Assembly: GCF_011386835.1 (NCBI RefSeq)
Contig: NC_088793.1
Location: 99,928,923-99,992,922 of the forward strand
Source of the DNA: Chrysemys picta bellii
Taxonomy: Eukaryota; Chordata; Testudines; Emydidae
Direction of reading: 5' to 3'
DNA: 64,000 nt
The notes below the pieces were generated by a model, which worked only from the letters and a program-made list of their open reading frames with translations, did no database searches and was not told where the DNA came from. Below, piece by piece: positions 23,225 to 34,100 of the stretch. A program made the position numbers and the translations under genes. Numbering within the stretch: the first letter of the stretch is position 1; every line of letters begins with the position of its first letter.

Positions 23225-24360
23225 CACTCAGGCCCATAACTTGGGCATCATCTTCAAATCTGACCTCTGCCTAGATCAGAGATCGGCAACCTTTGGCCTG
23301 CGGCCCGCCAGGGTAAGCCCCCGGCAGGCCGGGCCGGTTTGTTTACCTGCCATGTCCTCAGGTTCGGCTGATCACAGCTCCCACTGGCTACGGTTTGCCG
23401 CTCCAGGCCAATGGGGGCTGCGGGAAGTGGCGGCCAGCACATTCCTCGGCCCGCGCCACTCCCTGCAGTCCTCATTGGCCTGGAGCGGCGAACCGTGGTC
23501 AGTGGGAGTGGTGATCGGCCAAACCTGAGGATGCAGCAGGTAAACAAACTGGCCCGGCCCGCCAGGGGGATTACCCTGATAGGCTGTGTGCCAAAGGTTG
23601 CCGATCCCTGGTCTAGATCCTCACATACAGTCTATGTCAAATTCTTTCCATGTAACATCTGTAAGATACTGATTTTCCTATCCATTTGTGCCACTAAAAC
23701 TCTTGTCCAGGTTCTCATAATCTCATTTCATGATTATTCCAACATTCTCTCTGGCCTTGACATATGCAATCCACTCCTATCCATTCAGAATGCTGCTGAA
23801 AGATAGTTTCCTAGCCCATCGCTTTGACCATGTCACTCCTCTCTTTGAATCCCTTTTCTATTGCATCAGATGTAGACTGACGATCTTCATTTTCCACATC
23901 CTACCAATTATCTTTCATTCACTATTGAAATGTCAAGTCCCTCTACTGACTGGCCCATAACACTAGAATCCATCATCCACTAACGTTTTCAAACACGCAC
24001 CTTCGTGTTTTCTCCCAGTCTTCCCCTTCTGCTTGGGAGGAGCTCCCTGTAAACAAAGTCACCTTGGTATGCTCCTTCAAATACTCCTTAAAACTCTCCT
24101 TTTCCATTGACAGCAGTGAGGCCTAGGTAGGCAACTGGTGTGCAGAGACCTCTGCCTATCACACTGACTAATACAGTCTCATTGTTTCCTTGTACCTCCC
24201 ATCTGTGTCTGTATCCGTCTGTTGTCTCTTGTCTTATACTTAGATTATAACTCTTTGGGGCAGGAACTGTCTTTGTTCTGTGTTTGGATAGTGCCTAGCA
24301 TCATGGGGTCCTAGTCTGTGACTCCTAGGCACTACAGTAATACAAATAATAATAATAATG
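23225..24360 (+). mobile_element. L2-like LINE fragment with tail, interrupted by a hAT element
   Basis: Before and after the hAT at 23277-23610 the plus strand encodes pieces of a non-LTR reverse transcriptase C-terminus. The frame at 23730-23960 gives an R-F-D-H-V-T-P-L-F-E-S-L-type motif, the position of H-I-T-P-L-L-x-x-L in L2-type elements. The 3' end shows 'ctttggggcaggaactgtct', 'tagtgcctagcatcatgggg', 'ctcctaggcactacagtaat' and an (aat)n tail ending at 24360. All frames are broken. Assignment to L2 rather than a close CR1 relative is tentative. Confidence 0.7.
23269..23618. mobile_element. hAT fold-back element with 7/8 target duplication
   Basis: The element is 23277-23610 (334 bp). 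Ends are cagagatcggcaacctttgg and gccaaaggttgccgatccctg in reverse, about 21 bp with one mismatch. Flanks gcctagat (23269-23276) and gtctagat (23611-23618) match at 7 of 8. The interior folds back: 'ggtttgtttacctgcc' pairs with 'gcaggtaaacaaactgg', and 'gctccaggccaatg' with 'cattggcctggagc'. It is inserted into an L2-like LINE. Confidence 0.9.
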
Positions 24361-25385
24361 CGTCAGTTATCTTGGTGTAAAATCTTAGTGGAGACAAGCC
24401 ATAGCTAGCTTTTATCATAAGGTAGTTAGGTGAGGACCCTCCACCCATGGATGACCTCACCTGGATACATTGCAATGAAAACTACATAGCCTCGTCTCCA
24501 TTAGGATTTTACAGTGAAATCACGAATGTGTACTAGTGCTACCCCGTGTATACATAACTCTTTTGGCAGTGACAATACAGCCTAAGAGCTAGATCATGCC
24601 ACTGAGGCACTGCCCTTAGCAGGGAGCAAGCTGGCACTGCTACTCATATGCAGATTCTCACTTCAAACTTTGTTTTTATAACAGAAATGCTTCAGATATT
24701 TTAAGCAGCACTAACTAAACTGATTTTTCAGTAGTTTAGATGCATTCTTTGATCTTCTACAAACTTTTCCTTGAACTTAAACCAAACCTAATTTGCAAAC
24801 AGAATATCTTGTGGGTTGCTTGCTCATTAATGTAGAATTAGTTCCTTTTGATATTTTGACAAAGAGAATGTCAAATAATTAAGCGCCGCTACAAATTGGG
24901 TTTACTGAGATTTCTGAAACATTATAGGCATTCGTTTTGTTCAGACAATAGAAAAAACAGCACTTAAGCCCTTAGGTCATTGTGGAATCCTATGAAACCT
25001 TAAAATATATTATTCCTATGTTGAGACTTTGTATGCCAAGTTTCAGACTGTCATGGTTACTGGATGGTCTCCCTCCCCACTTGCCACCCTACATATATTT
25101 TGTAGCTTTAGATTAGAATTGTTGCAATACATTTCCTTATTTATCTATCTATCTTGGCCATTTATAGATCAATCATTAAGCAGTAATTAAAGGTTCCGAT
25201 CCACCATTTTGATAAACTACTATTTTCAGTTTAGATGTGTAGTGAAGTCACTTAAATCAGCTCCTGATGATAAAAAATGCCTGTCAAAGGAATTCAGTTC
25301 CTTGTGGGCCAATTTCTGTAGCACTTACATTCATACAGAATTCTGGGTCTGATTCTCCACTCTCTTACACCTCGTGTATTCAGTT
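24361..25385. other. Unannotated DNA
   Basis: No repeat or exon is recognised apart from a short (tatc)n at about 25141-25153. Confidence 0.4.
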
Positions 25386-25432
25386 AAGGCTTGGTCCTAC
25401 AAACACTTAACTTTAAACCAAGGGTTCTCAAT

Positions 25433-25843
25433 CAGTGGCATAGCCAGCTCCTAAGAGAAGGGAGAGCAAACATAAAAAAGGCATCCCCCACCCTTGGCTC
25501 CTCCTCCGGCTGCACTGCCCCTCCCCCCCCCCCCCCCCATGGCTCCTCCGGCTCTGCTGTGCCACCCCCGTGGACTCCCCCCCTCGCTCCTCTGGCCACG
25601 ACTGCCGGCCGCCAGCCTGCGCCCCTCCCCGCTCCACCGGCTGCGGCTGCTGGCCGCATACTGCACCCCCCCTCACTCCTCCGGCCGTGCCCCCGCCGCT
25701 CCTCCAGCCGTGCCCGCCATCGCCCCCATGGCTGCCAGCAGCACTGCGGGCCGCCAGCCTGCGCCCCCCCTTGCTCATGCGGCCACGGCTGCCAGCCGCA
25801 TGCCACACACCCCCACACTCCTCCGACCGCGCCCGCGCCCCCT
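25433..25843. repeat. GC-rich minisatellite inside a DNA element
   Basis: It opens with 'cagtggcatagccagctcct', the terminal sequence of a turtle DNA element. It then becomes a degenerate tandem array of units containing 'gctcctccggc' and 'ccgccagcctgcgcc', to 25843. The expected inverted right end is missing, and a LINE tail begins at the break. Frames of 98-170 codons on both strands come from the array, not from a gene. A C-run at 25524-25538 would be unstable. Confidence 0.65.
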
Positions 25844-25934
25844 ACTTGTATTACCGTAGTGCCTAGGAGCCCTTCTCTTGGGCCAGACCCCAATGTGCTT
25901 TAGGAGATGTACAAACACAGAATGAAAAGACAAG
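25844..25934 (-). mobile_element. L2-like LINE tail
   Basis: 'cttgtattaccgtagtgcct' followed by 'aggagcccttctc', 'ccccaatgtgctttag' and 'gtacaaacacagaatgaaaa' is the reverse complement of the LINE tail. Its A-rich end abuts the broken right side of the minisatellite. Confidence 0.75.
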
Positions 25935-26262
25935 TAGAACTAGTGAATAAATTCAATTAATAACTCTCAATTTGTTTAGGAAAAATTGATGCATGTCAGT
26001 GCTAAACATCACCTGAAATTAATCCAGTGTAAAGGTAAAACACTTGTAAGGAACATTATCGTATGGTACATGTGAGCCCAATATATGTGCAGTGACATTT
26101 ATTTAAGGGACAAATGTACAGCGGCTCTAACTTTTGTACAGCTTCTGCCCTTTGTGGTATAACTACAACCTCACAAAAGAAACTGTAGCTCTGACTTGAG
26201 GAACATGCATATCCAAAGGCAAAATAATGAAATTAGGAACAAATGGCAGATGGTCATCTTAG
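25935..26262. other. Unannotated DNA
   Basis: No feature recognised between two LINE tails. Confidence 0.35.
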
Positions 26263-26575
26263 ATTAAAAGCTCTTCTGGTCAAGGGACCATTTCTTCATA
26301 TGCATTTCATAGAATATCATGGTTGGAAGGGACCTCAGGAAGTCATCTAGTCCAACCCCCTACTCAAAGCAGGACCAATCCCCAGATAGATTTTTGCTCC
26401 AAATCCCTAGATGGCCCCCTCAAGGATTGAACTCACAACCCTGGGTTTAGCAGGCTAATGCTCAAACCACTGAGCTATCCCCCCTCCACAGCAGCACCTA
26501 GCAGAATTGGATACTACTCCTAACTGGAATATCTGGGCACCGCATTAATACAAATTTTAAATAAATACATAAAAG
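26263..26575 (+). mobile_element. L2-like LINE tail split by a SINE
   Basis: 'agattaaaagctcttctggt' with 'caagggaccatttctt' precedes, and 'cagcagcacctagcagaatt' with 'gggcaccgcattaatacaaa' follows, the SINE at 26308-26484. Joined, these are the familiar order of the LINE 3' end. The SINE is therefore the younger insertion. Confidence 0.6.
26308..26484 (-). mobile_element. tRNA-derived SINE with CR1-type tail
   Basis: On the minus strand the head starts near 26484 with ggggggatagctcagtgg. The RNA polymerase III box A region (agctcagtggtttgagc) lies at plus 26460-26476, and box B (ggttgtgagttcaatcc) at plus 26424-26440. The body is followed by a CR1-like 3' end with 'ttggactagatgacttcct' and ends 'ccatgatattctatg'. 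This head-tail design is that of the turtle tRNA SINEs mobilised by CR1. Both boxes look near-intact. No target duplication is expected. Confidence 0.88.
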
Positions 26576-27629
26576 ATTTTGGACTTTGGAAACAAGATCT
26601 ATCCCATTCTGTTCCCAGTCATTATCAGTATAATGTATATCAGAACTGTAGAATGTTATTAAAATTCAATTTAGTAGATTTGAGGCCTGTCCCTCCAGGG
26701 GAAGACAAGCTCATACTGACTTGTGCGCTGCACAGCCATAATGAGAAGACACCCTAGAATGAGTGTAAGGTCTTGTAATATAATAGGCTCCTATTTTGCA
26801 CACTTCTTTTTTAATTAAGTGGTCTATTCTGAGCGCTAATGTCACACTGTGCACACTAACCAGGAAATGCCTACTAGCATCACTCATATGAATACTTTAT
26901 TAAAGGGAGACTGCATGAGCTTTTGGGTATAATTAATATCATACTAAAAGCAACCTCTGATTTGACATCTTGCAGATTTGCATCCAGAGCACATTTTCCC
27001 CTTTCAGCCATATATGTACATTTCACTTAGAGTAATTGCAATTAAAAGGTGCTTTTTACCCACTAAAAATGTGTCACAACCTTGGAGCTAAAATTGCTGC
27101 AGGGTGTTGTTTTGCTCACACACAATATTAACAACCTTTCTTAATTTACACTGGGCTGTTTCACCTGTTTTGTCAAACCCTTTTTCTTTTCTGCAAACAT
27201 ACAATGTAATCCATCCTTCATGCATGCATCTGACTAAGTGGTAACATATCTACCTCTTTGTTCACACAGAGCTAGCTTCCCAATTGAGGAAAACATAATG
27301 CCTCTACTTGGAGCACCACTAGAGATTTCTTTTCAAGACCATACACAAGGAGTAAGATGACTTTTAAATGAAAATACCTGTGTGAAGTTGCCTAGTAAAA
27401 GCTTCAAGCCTTATGGGACTATTCTGACAAGAAGGCTGTCTGGCATTCATATACCTACTTCATTTCAAGCCCCAATTGATTTTGATTTAATATTCATTTA
27501 GGCATTTTAAAGGGAATATTTTCATGGGTGTCTGCCTGCCTATTTGTCTATAATTGTGGACATGGGATGGAGGGAGATTGTTAGGTTAATTCCTCATGAG
27601 GATGATCTTGACATTTCCTAGAAACACTG
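26576..27629. other. Unannotated DNA with AT-rich candidate block
   Basis: Non-repetitive. A block at about 26810-27125 has 'tttttaattaagtgg', 'gtataattaatatc' and 'gtaattgcaattaaaa', a texture seen in conserved non-coding elements. Conservation is not testable here. Confidence 0.3.
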
Positions 27630-28094
27630 TGTCATGACCAATAGGTCTCACACCCAAGTCCACAGGGTTCATGAGAGCAACCACACTCCAAGCCTCCACC
27701 TAGCAGCATTCTGACAATGGCTTACCTGAGACCCATGAAGCCCAGCCCCAGTGTGAAGCTCCATCCCTGAGCTCCAATTGGTGGAGCCCCAGAGCAGCTG
27801 ATTAGCCCACTGGTCCTACTTATGCCAGCAGCAGGAACAGGACGCTGTTCAAACAACTCAGCTCTGGCTCCAGAATTTTCTGACATCCCAACCCGGCTTG
27901 ACTCGACACCTGACCTGTGATTCCTGACCTCCAGTTGGTTTCCTGTCCTGACTTTGGTTCCCAGCTTGTGGTTCTGATCTCCAGTTTCTCTCCTGCTTCT
28001 GATCTTCTGGTATCCTGACCCTTGACTCCTGCTTTGTGACTGTGGACTCTGGCTTTGGCTACTAGGTCTAGCTGTCCACAACTTGACTGTGACA
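27630..28094. mobile_element. Probable LTR, family C, with internal tandem units
   Basis: Ends tgtcatgacc and gactgtgaca give TG...CA. The second half is a degenerate array of 20-30-bp units with 'cctgac' and 'ttctgatctcc' words. A related copy lies at 61397-61812. No internal coding lies beside it. Orientation is unsure. The 105- and 119-codon minus-strand frames run through the array and are not gene-like. Confidence 0.5.
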
Positions 28095-28534
28095 TAGGGT
28101 TTTGTTGTACACCACCATCTGCTCTGACATTAACCAAAGAGATTTCAATGAGCCATATAAACTGTCACTCAGTCCCCTCTCAGACAATACTAGGATAAAG
28201 AAAAGACAAAATGCAATTTCAGTTTAGGTTCCATTGCTGTTGATGCAGCAAAATGTATACGGTGTCTTTGTTATAAATGTCTCTTGTGGAATTGTGTGTA
28301 CACGTCAAAATGAAAAAAAATATATAAATGTAGACATAAGCTGTTAAAAATTGGATAACCCAAAGAAATTAACTACTCTACATGCAATTGCAACCAAAGA
28401 AAGGAATACCATATTTCCTCGATTTCTGGACATGAGAAAGTCCAATATTGAGTTAAATGAGCTTTTAAAAATAGAATGTATACGGTTACTTCACTTTTCT
28501 ATAAAGCTCATTCTGATAGTCTCCAAAATGAAAC
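28095..28534. other. Unannotated DNA
   Basis: No feature recognised. An A-rich run lies at 28308-28322. Confidence 0.35.
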
Positions 28535-28792
28535 TAAGGCCTGGTCCACACTAACCCCCCACTTCGAACTAAGATACGCAACTTCAGCTATGTCAATAAC
28601 GTAGCTGAAGTTGAAGTACCTTAGTTCAAACTTACCGCGGGTCCAGACGCGGCAGGCAGCTCCCCCGTCAACTCCGCGTACTCCTCTCGCGGAGCAGGAG
28701 TACCGGCGTCGACGGCGAGCACTTCTGGGATCGATCCCAAAAGATCGATTGCTTACCGCCGGACCCGGAGGTAAGTATAGACCTACCCTGAG
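28535..28792. mobile_element. GC-rich MITE (ggcctggtccacac family)
   Basis: Starts 'aaggcctggtccacactaac' and ends 'gtatagacctaccctgag'. 'cgtagctgaagttgaagta' mirrors 'acttcagctatgtcaataac', 'accttagttc' mirrors 'gaactaagat', and 'aggagtaccggcgtcgacgg' is internal. It lacks the central 'gcgataaatcg' fold remembered for the family, so it is an internally deleted copy. It stands out by its CpG content. Confidence 0.75.
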
Positions 28793-29585
28793 TCTGGAGG
28801 GAGCATGTTCTAAAAGGTTACATAAACCTGAAAAAGTTTTGTTTGGTTTAGGAACAATTTCTCAGAGCCATTTTTAAATGTACATCAGCCCCTGCAACTT
28901 AGTATATTTCTGAAATGTTGCTGTATGACTTTTCTTAACATTATTCCCAGGTAGCCCTGGGGGAGCGTCATAAAAGTACAGATGACATATGAAGAGAGCT
29001 CACAAATTGCACACAAATTGCTTCTTTTCAGATTCTCAGCAATAGTAAAGGTGGGAGGTTTTAATTGCATATTCCTAACACCCCAGTTTATGTAAATGTT
29101 AAGCTATCTCAGAATGTGGAAATTAAACAATGATGTTTAGAAAAGAATACACTAATAACTCTCCATATGTTCTTTGCTTTACTCATACCATACACTTTAA
29201 TGTTGATTTCTATTCCACTGCTTTTCATACAAGATACTGTTGCAATGCTCCCTAAAGCCTTCCCCGGGTCTTTTTGTAGCAACTGATTTATATACCAAGT
29301 ATGAAAACCATTAAAGACTCTGAAAGTGACAATTACATTATACAGTGTACTCTCTGGTGTTAGAAAAGGGGCAAATTAATTCCCAGGGTGATCATAGTGA
29401 CAAATATATCAAGAAAAGTCCTAAGAATAAAAGATGAAGTTTCTATATGCTGAGAACTAATCTTCAGACTTTAGATCAGACAGTGGTGAATGTCTACAAA
29501 GTTTTCTTTTTAAAATATGTATTTACTGAATATTAAATATCTTCAACATAAATGCTTAACATGACATCTGTACCCATAAGCATAG
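28793..29585. other. Unannotated DNA
   Basis: No recognised feature. Confidence 0.4.
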
Positions 29586-29710
29586 TTTGACTTCTATACA
29601 GGGGACAGGGGGAGAAGAGGGCAGCTCCAACCAGCCCAATGGGGCCACACATGGGGGGGGGCAAATTCTGTGCCTGCCAAGACTTGCAGTTTTGGGGGGG
29701 GGGCAATGCT
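29586..29710 (+). repeat. Dispersed repeat, inverted partner of 62745-62838
   Basis: 'gtttgacttctatacagggg', 'agcccaatggggcc' and 'gcaaattctgtgcctgcca' recur in reverse complement at 62745-62838. G-runs at 29655 and 29693 have expanded. Family unknown, probably a DNA element. Confidence 0.5.
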
Positions 29711-29899
29711 AGATATCTGGAAACAGTAGTGTGGATTTTCAAAAGCATGAGGTTTTGGCCTTGCTCTGCTCCCGCTGCAATCAATGGCAGTTTTTCTATT
29801 GACTTTAACAGATGCCCCCCATGCCCATCCCAAACTACAGCCATGTTTGTATTCCCTTCTCCTCCACATACACGTGTAACATGGTAGAAAGTTCTATTG
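29711..29899. other. Unannotated DNA
   Basis: Short stretch with a MITE-like phrase 'gcaatcaatggcagttttt'. Border with the LINE at 29900 is approximate. Confidence 0.3.
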
Positions 29900-30660
29900 C
29901 TCCAGAGGATTGGAGTTGGTGACCACAATCTTTATTCTGGAGTTTTAGGAGGTCTTTTAGATCTTGGGCCCAGGCCATAGAGCACCCTGAAGATAAGGAC
30001 TAAGACCTTTAAATTAATTCAAAATTCTATAGAAGCCAGCATAGAAGACACGGAACAGATCTGATGTGTTTGTGGTGGCCTGTGTTGTTGAGAATGGGTG
30101 TAGTGTTCTGTATTTGTTGGAATTTCCTGTGTGCTGAAGGCTTCATTCCCAATACATATGTATATTGATTGCTGTATTCCAGATGGGAGATGATGAAAGC
30201 ATGAATAACTGAGGCCAGGTCATTATCCATCAAGAAAGGATGTGGTCTCCTAGGAAAGCATTACTTGGAGATGCAGCTATGTGAGAAGTCAGTCAATGAG
30301 AAACCCAGGAGCACTCCTGAACTACAGTCTGAATTGACGGATTGTGGATATGTATCTTCAACCAAAGGAAAGTGAACCATGGCTACGAACTCTTCATAGT
30401 ACTTTCCTCTGCCAACCAGCATCACCTGTGTCTTGTTTGGGTTTAGCTTCAACCAACTGTTCTTCATCCATGAGCCGATATTGTCCAAGCACTGGGTCAT
30501 CTTGGTGGTAGTGGGATGGTTACAAGTGGTGAAGGATACATAGAACTTTGTCATCCTTATGTTGTTGGCACTTGAGTCCATATTTGTCTGACCAGTTCAC
30601 ATAGTGGCTGCATGTAGATGTTGAATAGCACTGGAGAAAGAATTGATGCTTGGCTGGCAA
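29900..30660 (-). mobile_element. L2-like LINE reverse transcriptase remnant
   Basis: The minus-strand frame 30261-30581 gives S-W-M-K-N-S-W-L-K-L-N-P-N-K-T-Q-V-M, the fingers-to-thumb block found in L2-type elements. The frame 30027-30233 gives V-I-H-A-F-I-I-S-H-L-E-Y, then F-Q-Q-I-Q-N-T, the usual next block. Several stops and shifts break it. It is not active. Confidence 0.8.
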
Positions 30661-30956
30661 GTAGACTTTTGTTTTATGGGAGTGAGACAGCTCACTGTAT
30701 AACATTTGTTTCAGGAGAGTCTGCCCAAAAAACTGCACAAAAATGCTTTGAAATCTGAAAAAAAATCTGGAATCCAGCAAATATCTAAAGACTTCACTAA
30801 AGGTGGCTCTCAGTCTCTTCTTCCACAAAATGGCTATCCTAGAAGACGCAAACTGTGTGGGTACCTCTCTCTCTTTTTTAGATGCCACCAACTCTCGACT
30901 AACTGAATAAAAAACTTGAATGGTCAACCAACTTTTGAAGTTGAAGTCACTTTATA

Positions 30957-31130
30957 TCATAGAATCATAGGAATGTGGGGCTGGAAGGTGGGGCTTAAGA
31001 GGTCATGTAGTCAACCCTCCCATGCTAAGGCAGGATCACATATACCTAGACCCTCCCTCACAGATATTTGTCTAATCTGTTCTTAAAAACCTCCAGTGAC
31101 AGGGATTCCATAACTTTCCTTGGAAGCCTA
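30957..31130 (-). mobile_element. CR1 LINE 3' fragment
   Basis: Plus strand begins 'atcatagaatcataggaatg', then 'gaggtcatgtagtcaaccct', 'atttgtctaatctgttctta' and 'aaaacctccagtgacaggga', in the order of a reverse-oriented CR1 tail of a different subfamily from that at 7829. Confidence 0.85.
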
Positions 31131-34100
31131 AAATCTAGTGGGAACATCTGATGTGAATAACTAGTGTTTCATATTCTGTAGGTATTGTAACAACGTGGGA
31201 AGACTCCATTCTTATTAAACTAAACTACCTACAGTGATGTTCCAGAGGCACCTTAACATTCTTAGCGACACAGACTGACTTCCTTGTGCCTCTTCCAAAT
31301 TCTTCCCTCCTACAACCAATGCCCCCGGTTGCATGCAGGCTGACACAAACAGGAGCACTTCTGTGTGGAAGAAATATGCAGAACGACAAGAGCTGAGTCT
31401 TTTGGATTAGACCTAACTATCAAGGAGCCGACTATTTATCAGGATCACTCTCTGTAAACAGCCCATGAAGAAAAACACATTTGTATTTTCAGATAGTAAT
31501 TTATGTATGAGACTTTTGGAGAAAATAAAAAAGAACAGTCCCAAAAATATGGCATGGATATTTCGTTTTTATAAGAACATATTTTGAGGAATGTTAAGTA
31601 CTTTCAGTTGCCACAGTTGAGCCTTATTGGTTCCCTGTTTTACACCTTTTGCAAGGTGTTTGTTTATAACATGCTGTTCTAAGGTGATGAAGAATTTATC
31701 TAGCATGTGGGGGCATAACTCCCAACCCTGAAGCCTTTATGGTGCTAATAGGCCTGACACTGCAAGGGAGACATCAGGGCCATTTACAGCTAGTAGCAGG
31801 TCAGCGTAGCTCAGCTGCAGCTGCCTCCTTCTGATCCCCTAAATCTCCCCTCCACTAGAAACTGCTGCCAATGACTCAGGACTTCTTCTACATGTCCTCT
31901 TGGCTGTCAACTCCTCTGCCTTCCACCACCTCACTCAGATTAGTGTGCACTGAAGGCTGAAGACATGAGACATTCTGCTTTCCTTATACTTAGTATTATA
32001 ACTAAGAATTTGCTAATGATGCCAAGCAAAGAGCCTCTGAATCTTCATTACTTTCTCTGAATATTCCCATTCTATCCCTTGTTACATTTCCCAACACCTA
32101 CAATGAGTTTTGATGGGAGGGAAAAATGCATTGACCTAGAGTCATTCATTTCCTATAGAAATATTCATCACTTACCACTGAAATTATGGTGTGTAACTCA
32201 AGCAGTATGCTTACGGCTTTTGAAATACATAAACCTCTTTCAATAGCATCTTGGAGAATCCATTTATTTTATAATAAGGGAACTTGTTATGCATGGAGAG
32301 TCAGATGCTGCTGGTACAAGTGATTTTGAAATACTCTGCAAATGATTTAGGTAATATGTATGATAATTCTTCACAATGAAGCCACTATTCATATTTGCAG
32401 CAAGACACTAATAAATTATATTCTCTGTTCTTGCTCTGCCCTAGTTTTTGCAATATAATTGCTACTGGGATTACAAAAAGCCAAATAGATTTCTATATTA
32501 TTGTTTACTATGTAATACACTTTTTAAAAGCCTGACATGGGGGAAGAAGGAGTTTAAATATAAAGTAAAGATCAAATCCAAAGTTTCATTCAGAGCTAAG
32601 GGTCTGGGAACTTTGGGGCTATTTTCCTAGTGAAGTATATTTGTTTTAATGCCAGAAATGTAGTATCTCTATGAAAGGTTGAAGGATCACTGTCCAATTC
32701 CTGGAGAATAACTGTCCACATCACCAAAATCATCATCACAATTGGCACTAATTGGCAGCCCTGCTGGAAATCTCAGCAGAGAGACAAACACCCACTCACG
32801 CTTTGAGGTTGGCTTCTCCAAGGCAGGGTTGAGACACATTGTCATAGCAATAGGGGAAGTTTGCATTGTGGTGCTGTAGATAATTAGAGGATTTGAGTCT
32901 CCAGAACTTTTATTCTGGAACCCTTCACAACACTAAATTCATTCATATTATTAACGATTATTTTAAAAAAAGGAAGAACAAAAGTTGTTTCCTTGAAATA
33001 TCTGCAGTACACAGTTCAGTTTATAGAACAGCACAGGAGAGCACAAAGTAGATAATCCATACCACCTCTCAGTTCTGATTAATGCTTTTCTATAACTACA
33101 GGCTAATGAACTTGACCAAATCTTAGTGCCCTGCTGATGTTTCATCCTTAGACAATGTGAATTGCACATTACTTAAATGCCTTTGAATGCTCTATTCTAT
33201 AGATTCTTTTCAGTCACTTCCTGAAAGAGACTTTCATGGACAAATTATGGCTGGCCCTGCAAGAGTACACTAGCTAGAGCGTGCAACGGGTACATAGAAC
33301 TCTCCCTCAGCATACCACACCACTCCACTCTAGGGTGCAGGCATAGTTGGGCTGGCTGCAAGGCACAGGAGGTGGCCTGTATTAGTAGTTCCAAAAGGGG
33401 AACATCCAGGAAGGAGAAGGAGAGGGACCATGTCCACCAATCCTGCACCAGCAGATCTGTACTGCACATGTGGGGAGGTGGCGGTGAGTACTGATTGTAT
33501 TTTTAACAAGATCTAGAATGTGAATCAGCGCTGCCTCCAAGAAACAGCTTTGTTGTTCCTATAACTCAGGCTATTATGAGGAATAACTGAATGCAAACTT
33601 TTCAAAGCGTATATGCAGCTGTTCTGTGGTATGTATGTGTTGACTATCAAAGTAGCTAATAGCACTTAGCCCTTGGGAGCCAAGGGAGCACCAGAGGCAT
33701 TCATAAGGCTTCTCAGAGTTCCATGGCACCACACACACCGCTACCCCTCCTTAAGGGGTGCAGCATACTCACCAGCTTTTATGGCCTTTACAAATAACAA
33801 CAGACTAGCCCTACCTCGATGAGCTTACAGTTGAAGTCTCTGATCCTACAAATGCTTATCTACAAGAGTAACTTTACCCAACAAGGTGGTATAGCAAACA
33901 GAGGGATTGGGGTGGCAGGATAAGGGTAACAGTGGCAAGAATAGATAGTAATGCAGAATGGAAATGTGCAGCGTTTGGAGGGATCAGGGGCATTGTTTGG
34001 GATTTTTTTCAAAGGTATAAACAAACAAGACATTATAGATGGCAATTGTCCTTACTGGCTACCTAACTAATCATTATATAATGTACTGTTAACATATAAA

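Noticed and set aside
25391..25903. Longest plus-strand frame (170 codons) and antisense frames of 126-153 codons
   Set aside because: They run through a C-rich tandem array and a C-run inside a DNA element and then a LINE tail. Frames are open on both strands, as expected from composition.
26424..26476. A tRNA gene
   Set aside because: Box A and box B are present but no cloverleaf with paired acceptor ends is seen, and the unit continues into a CR1-type tail. It is a SINE.
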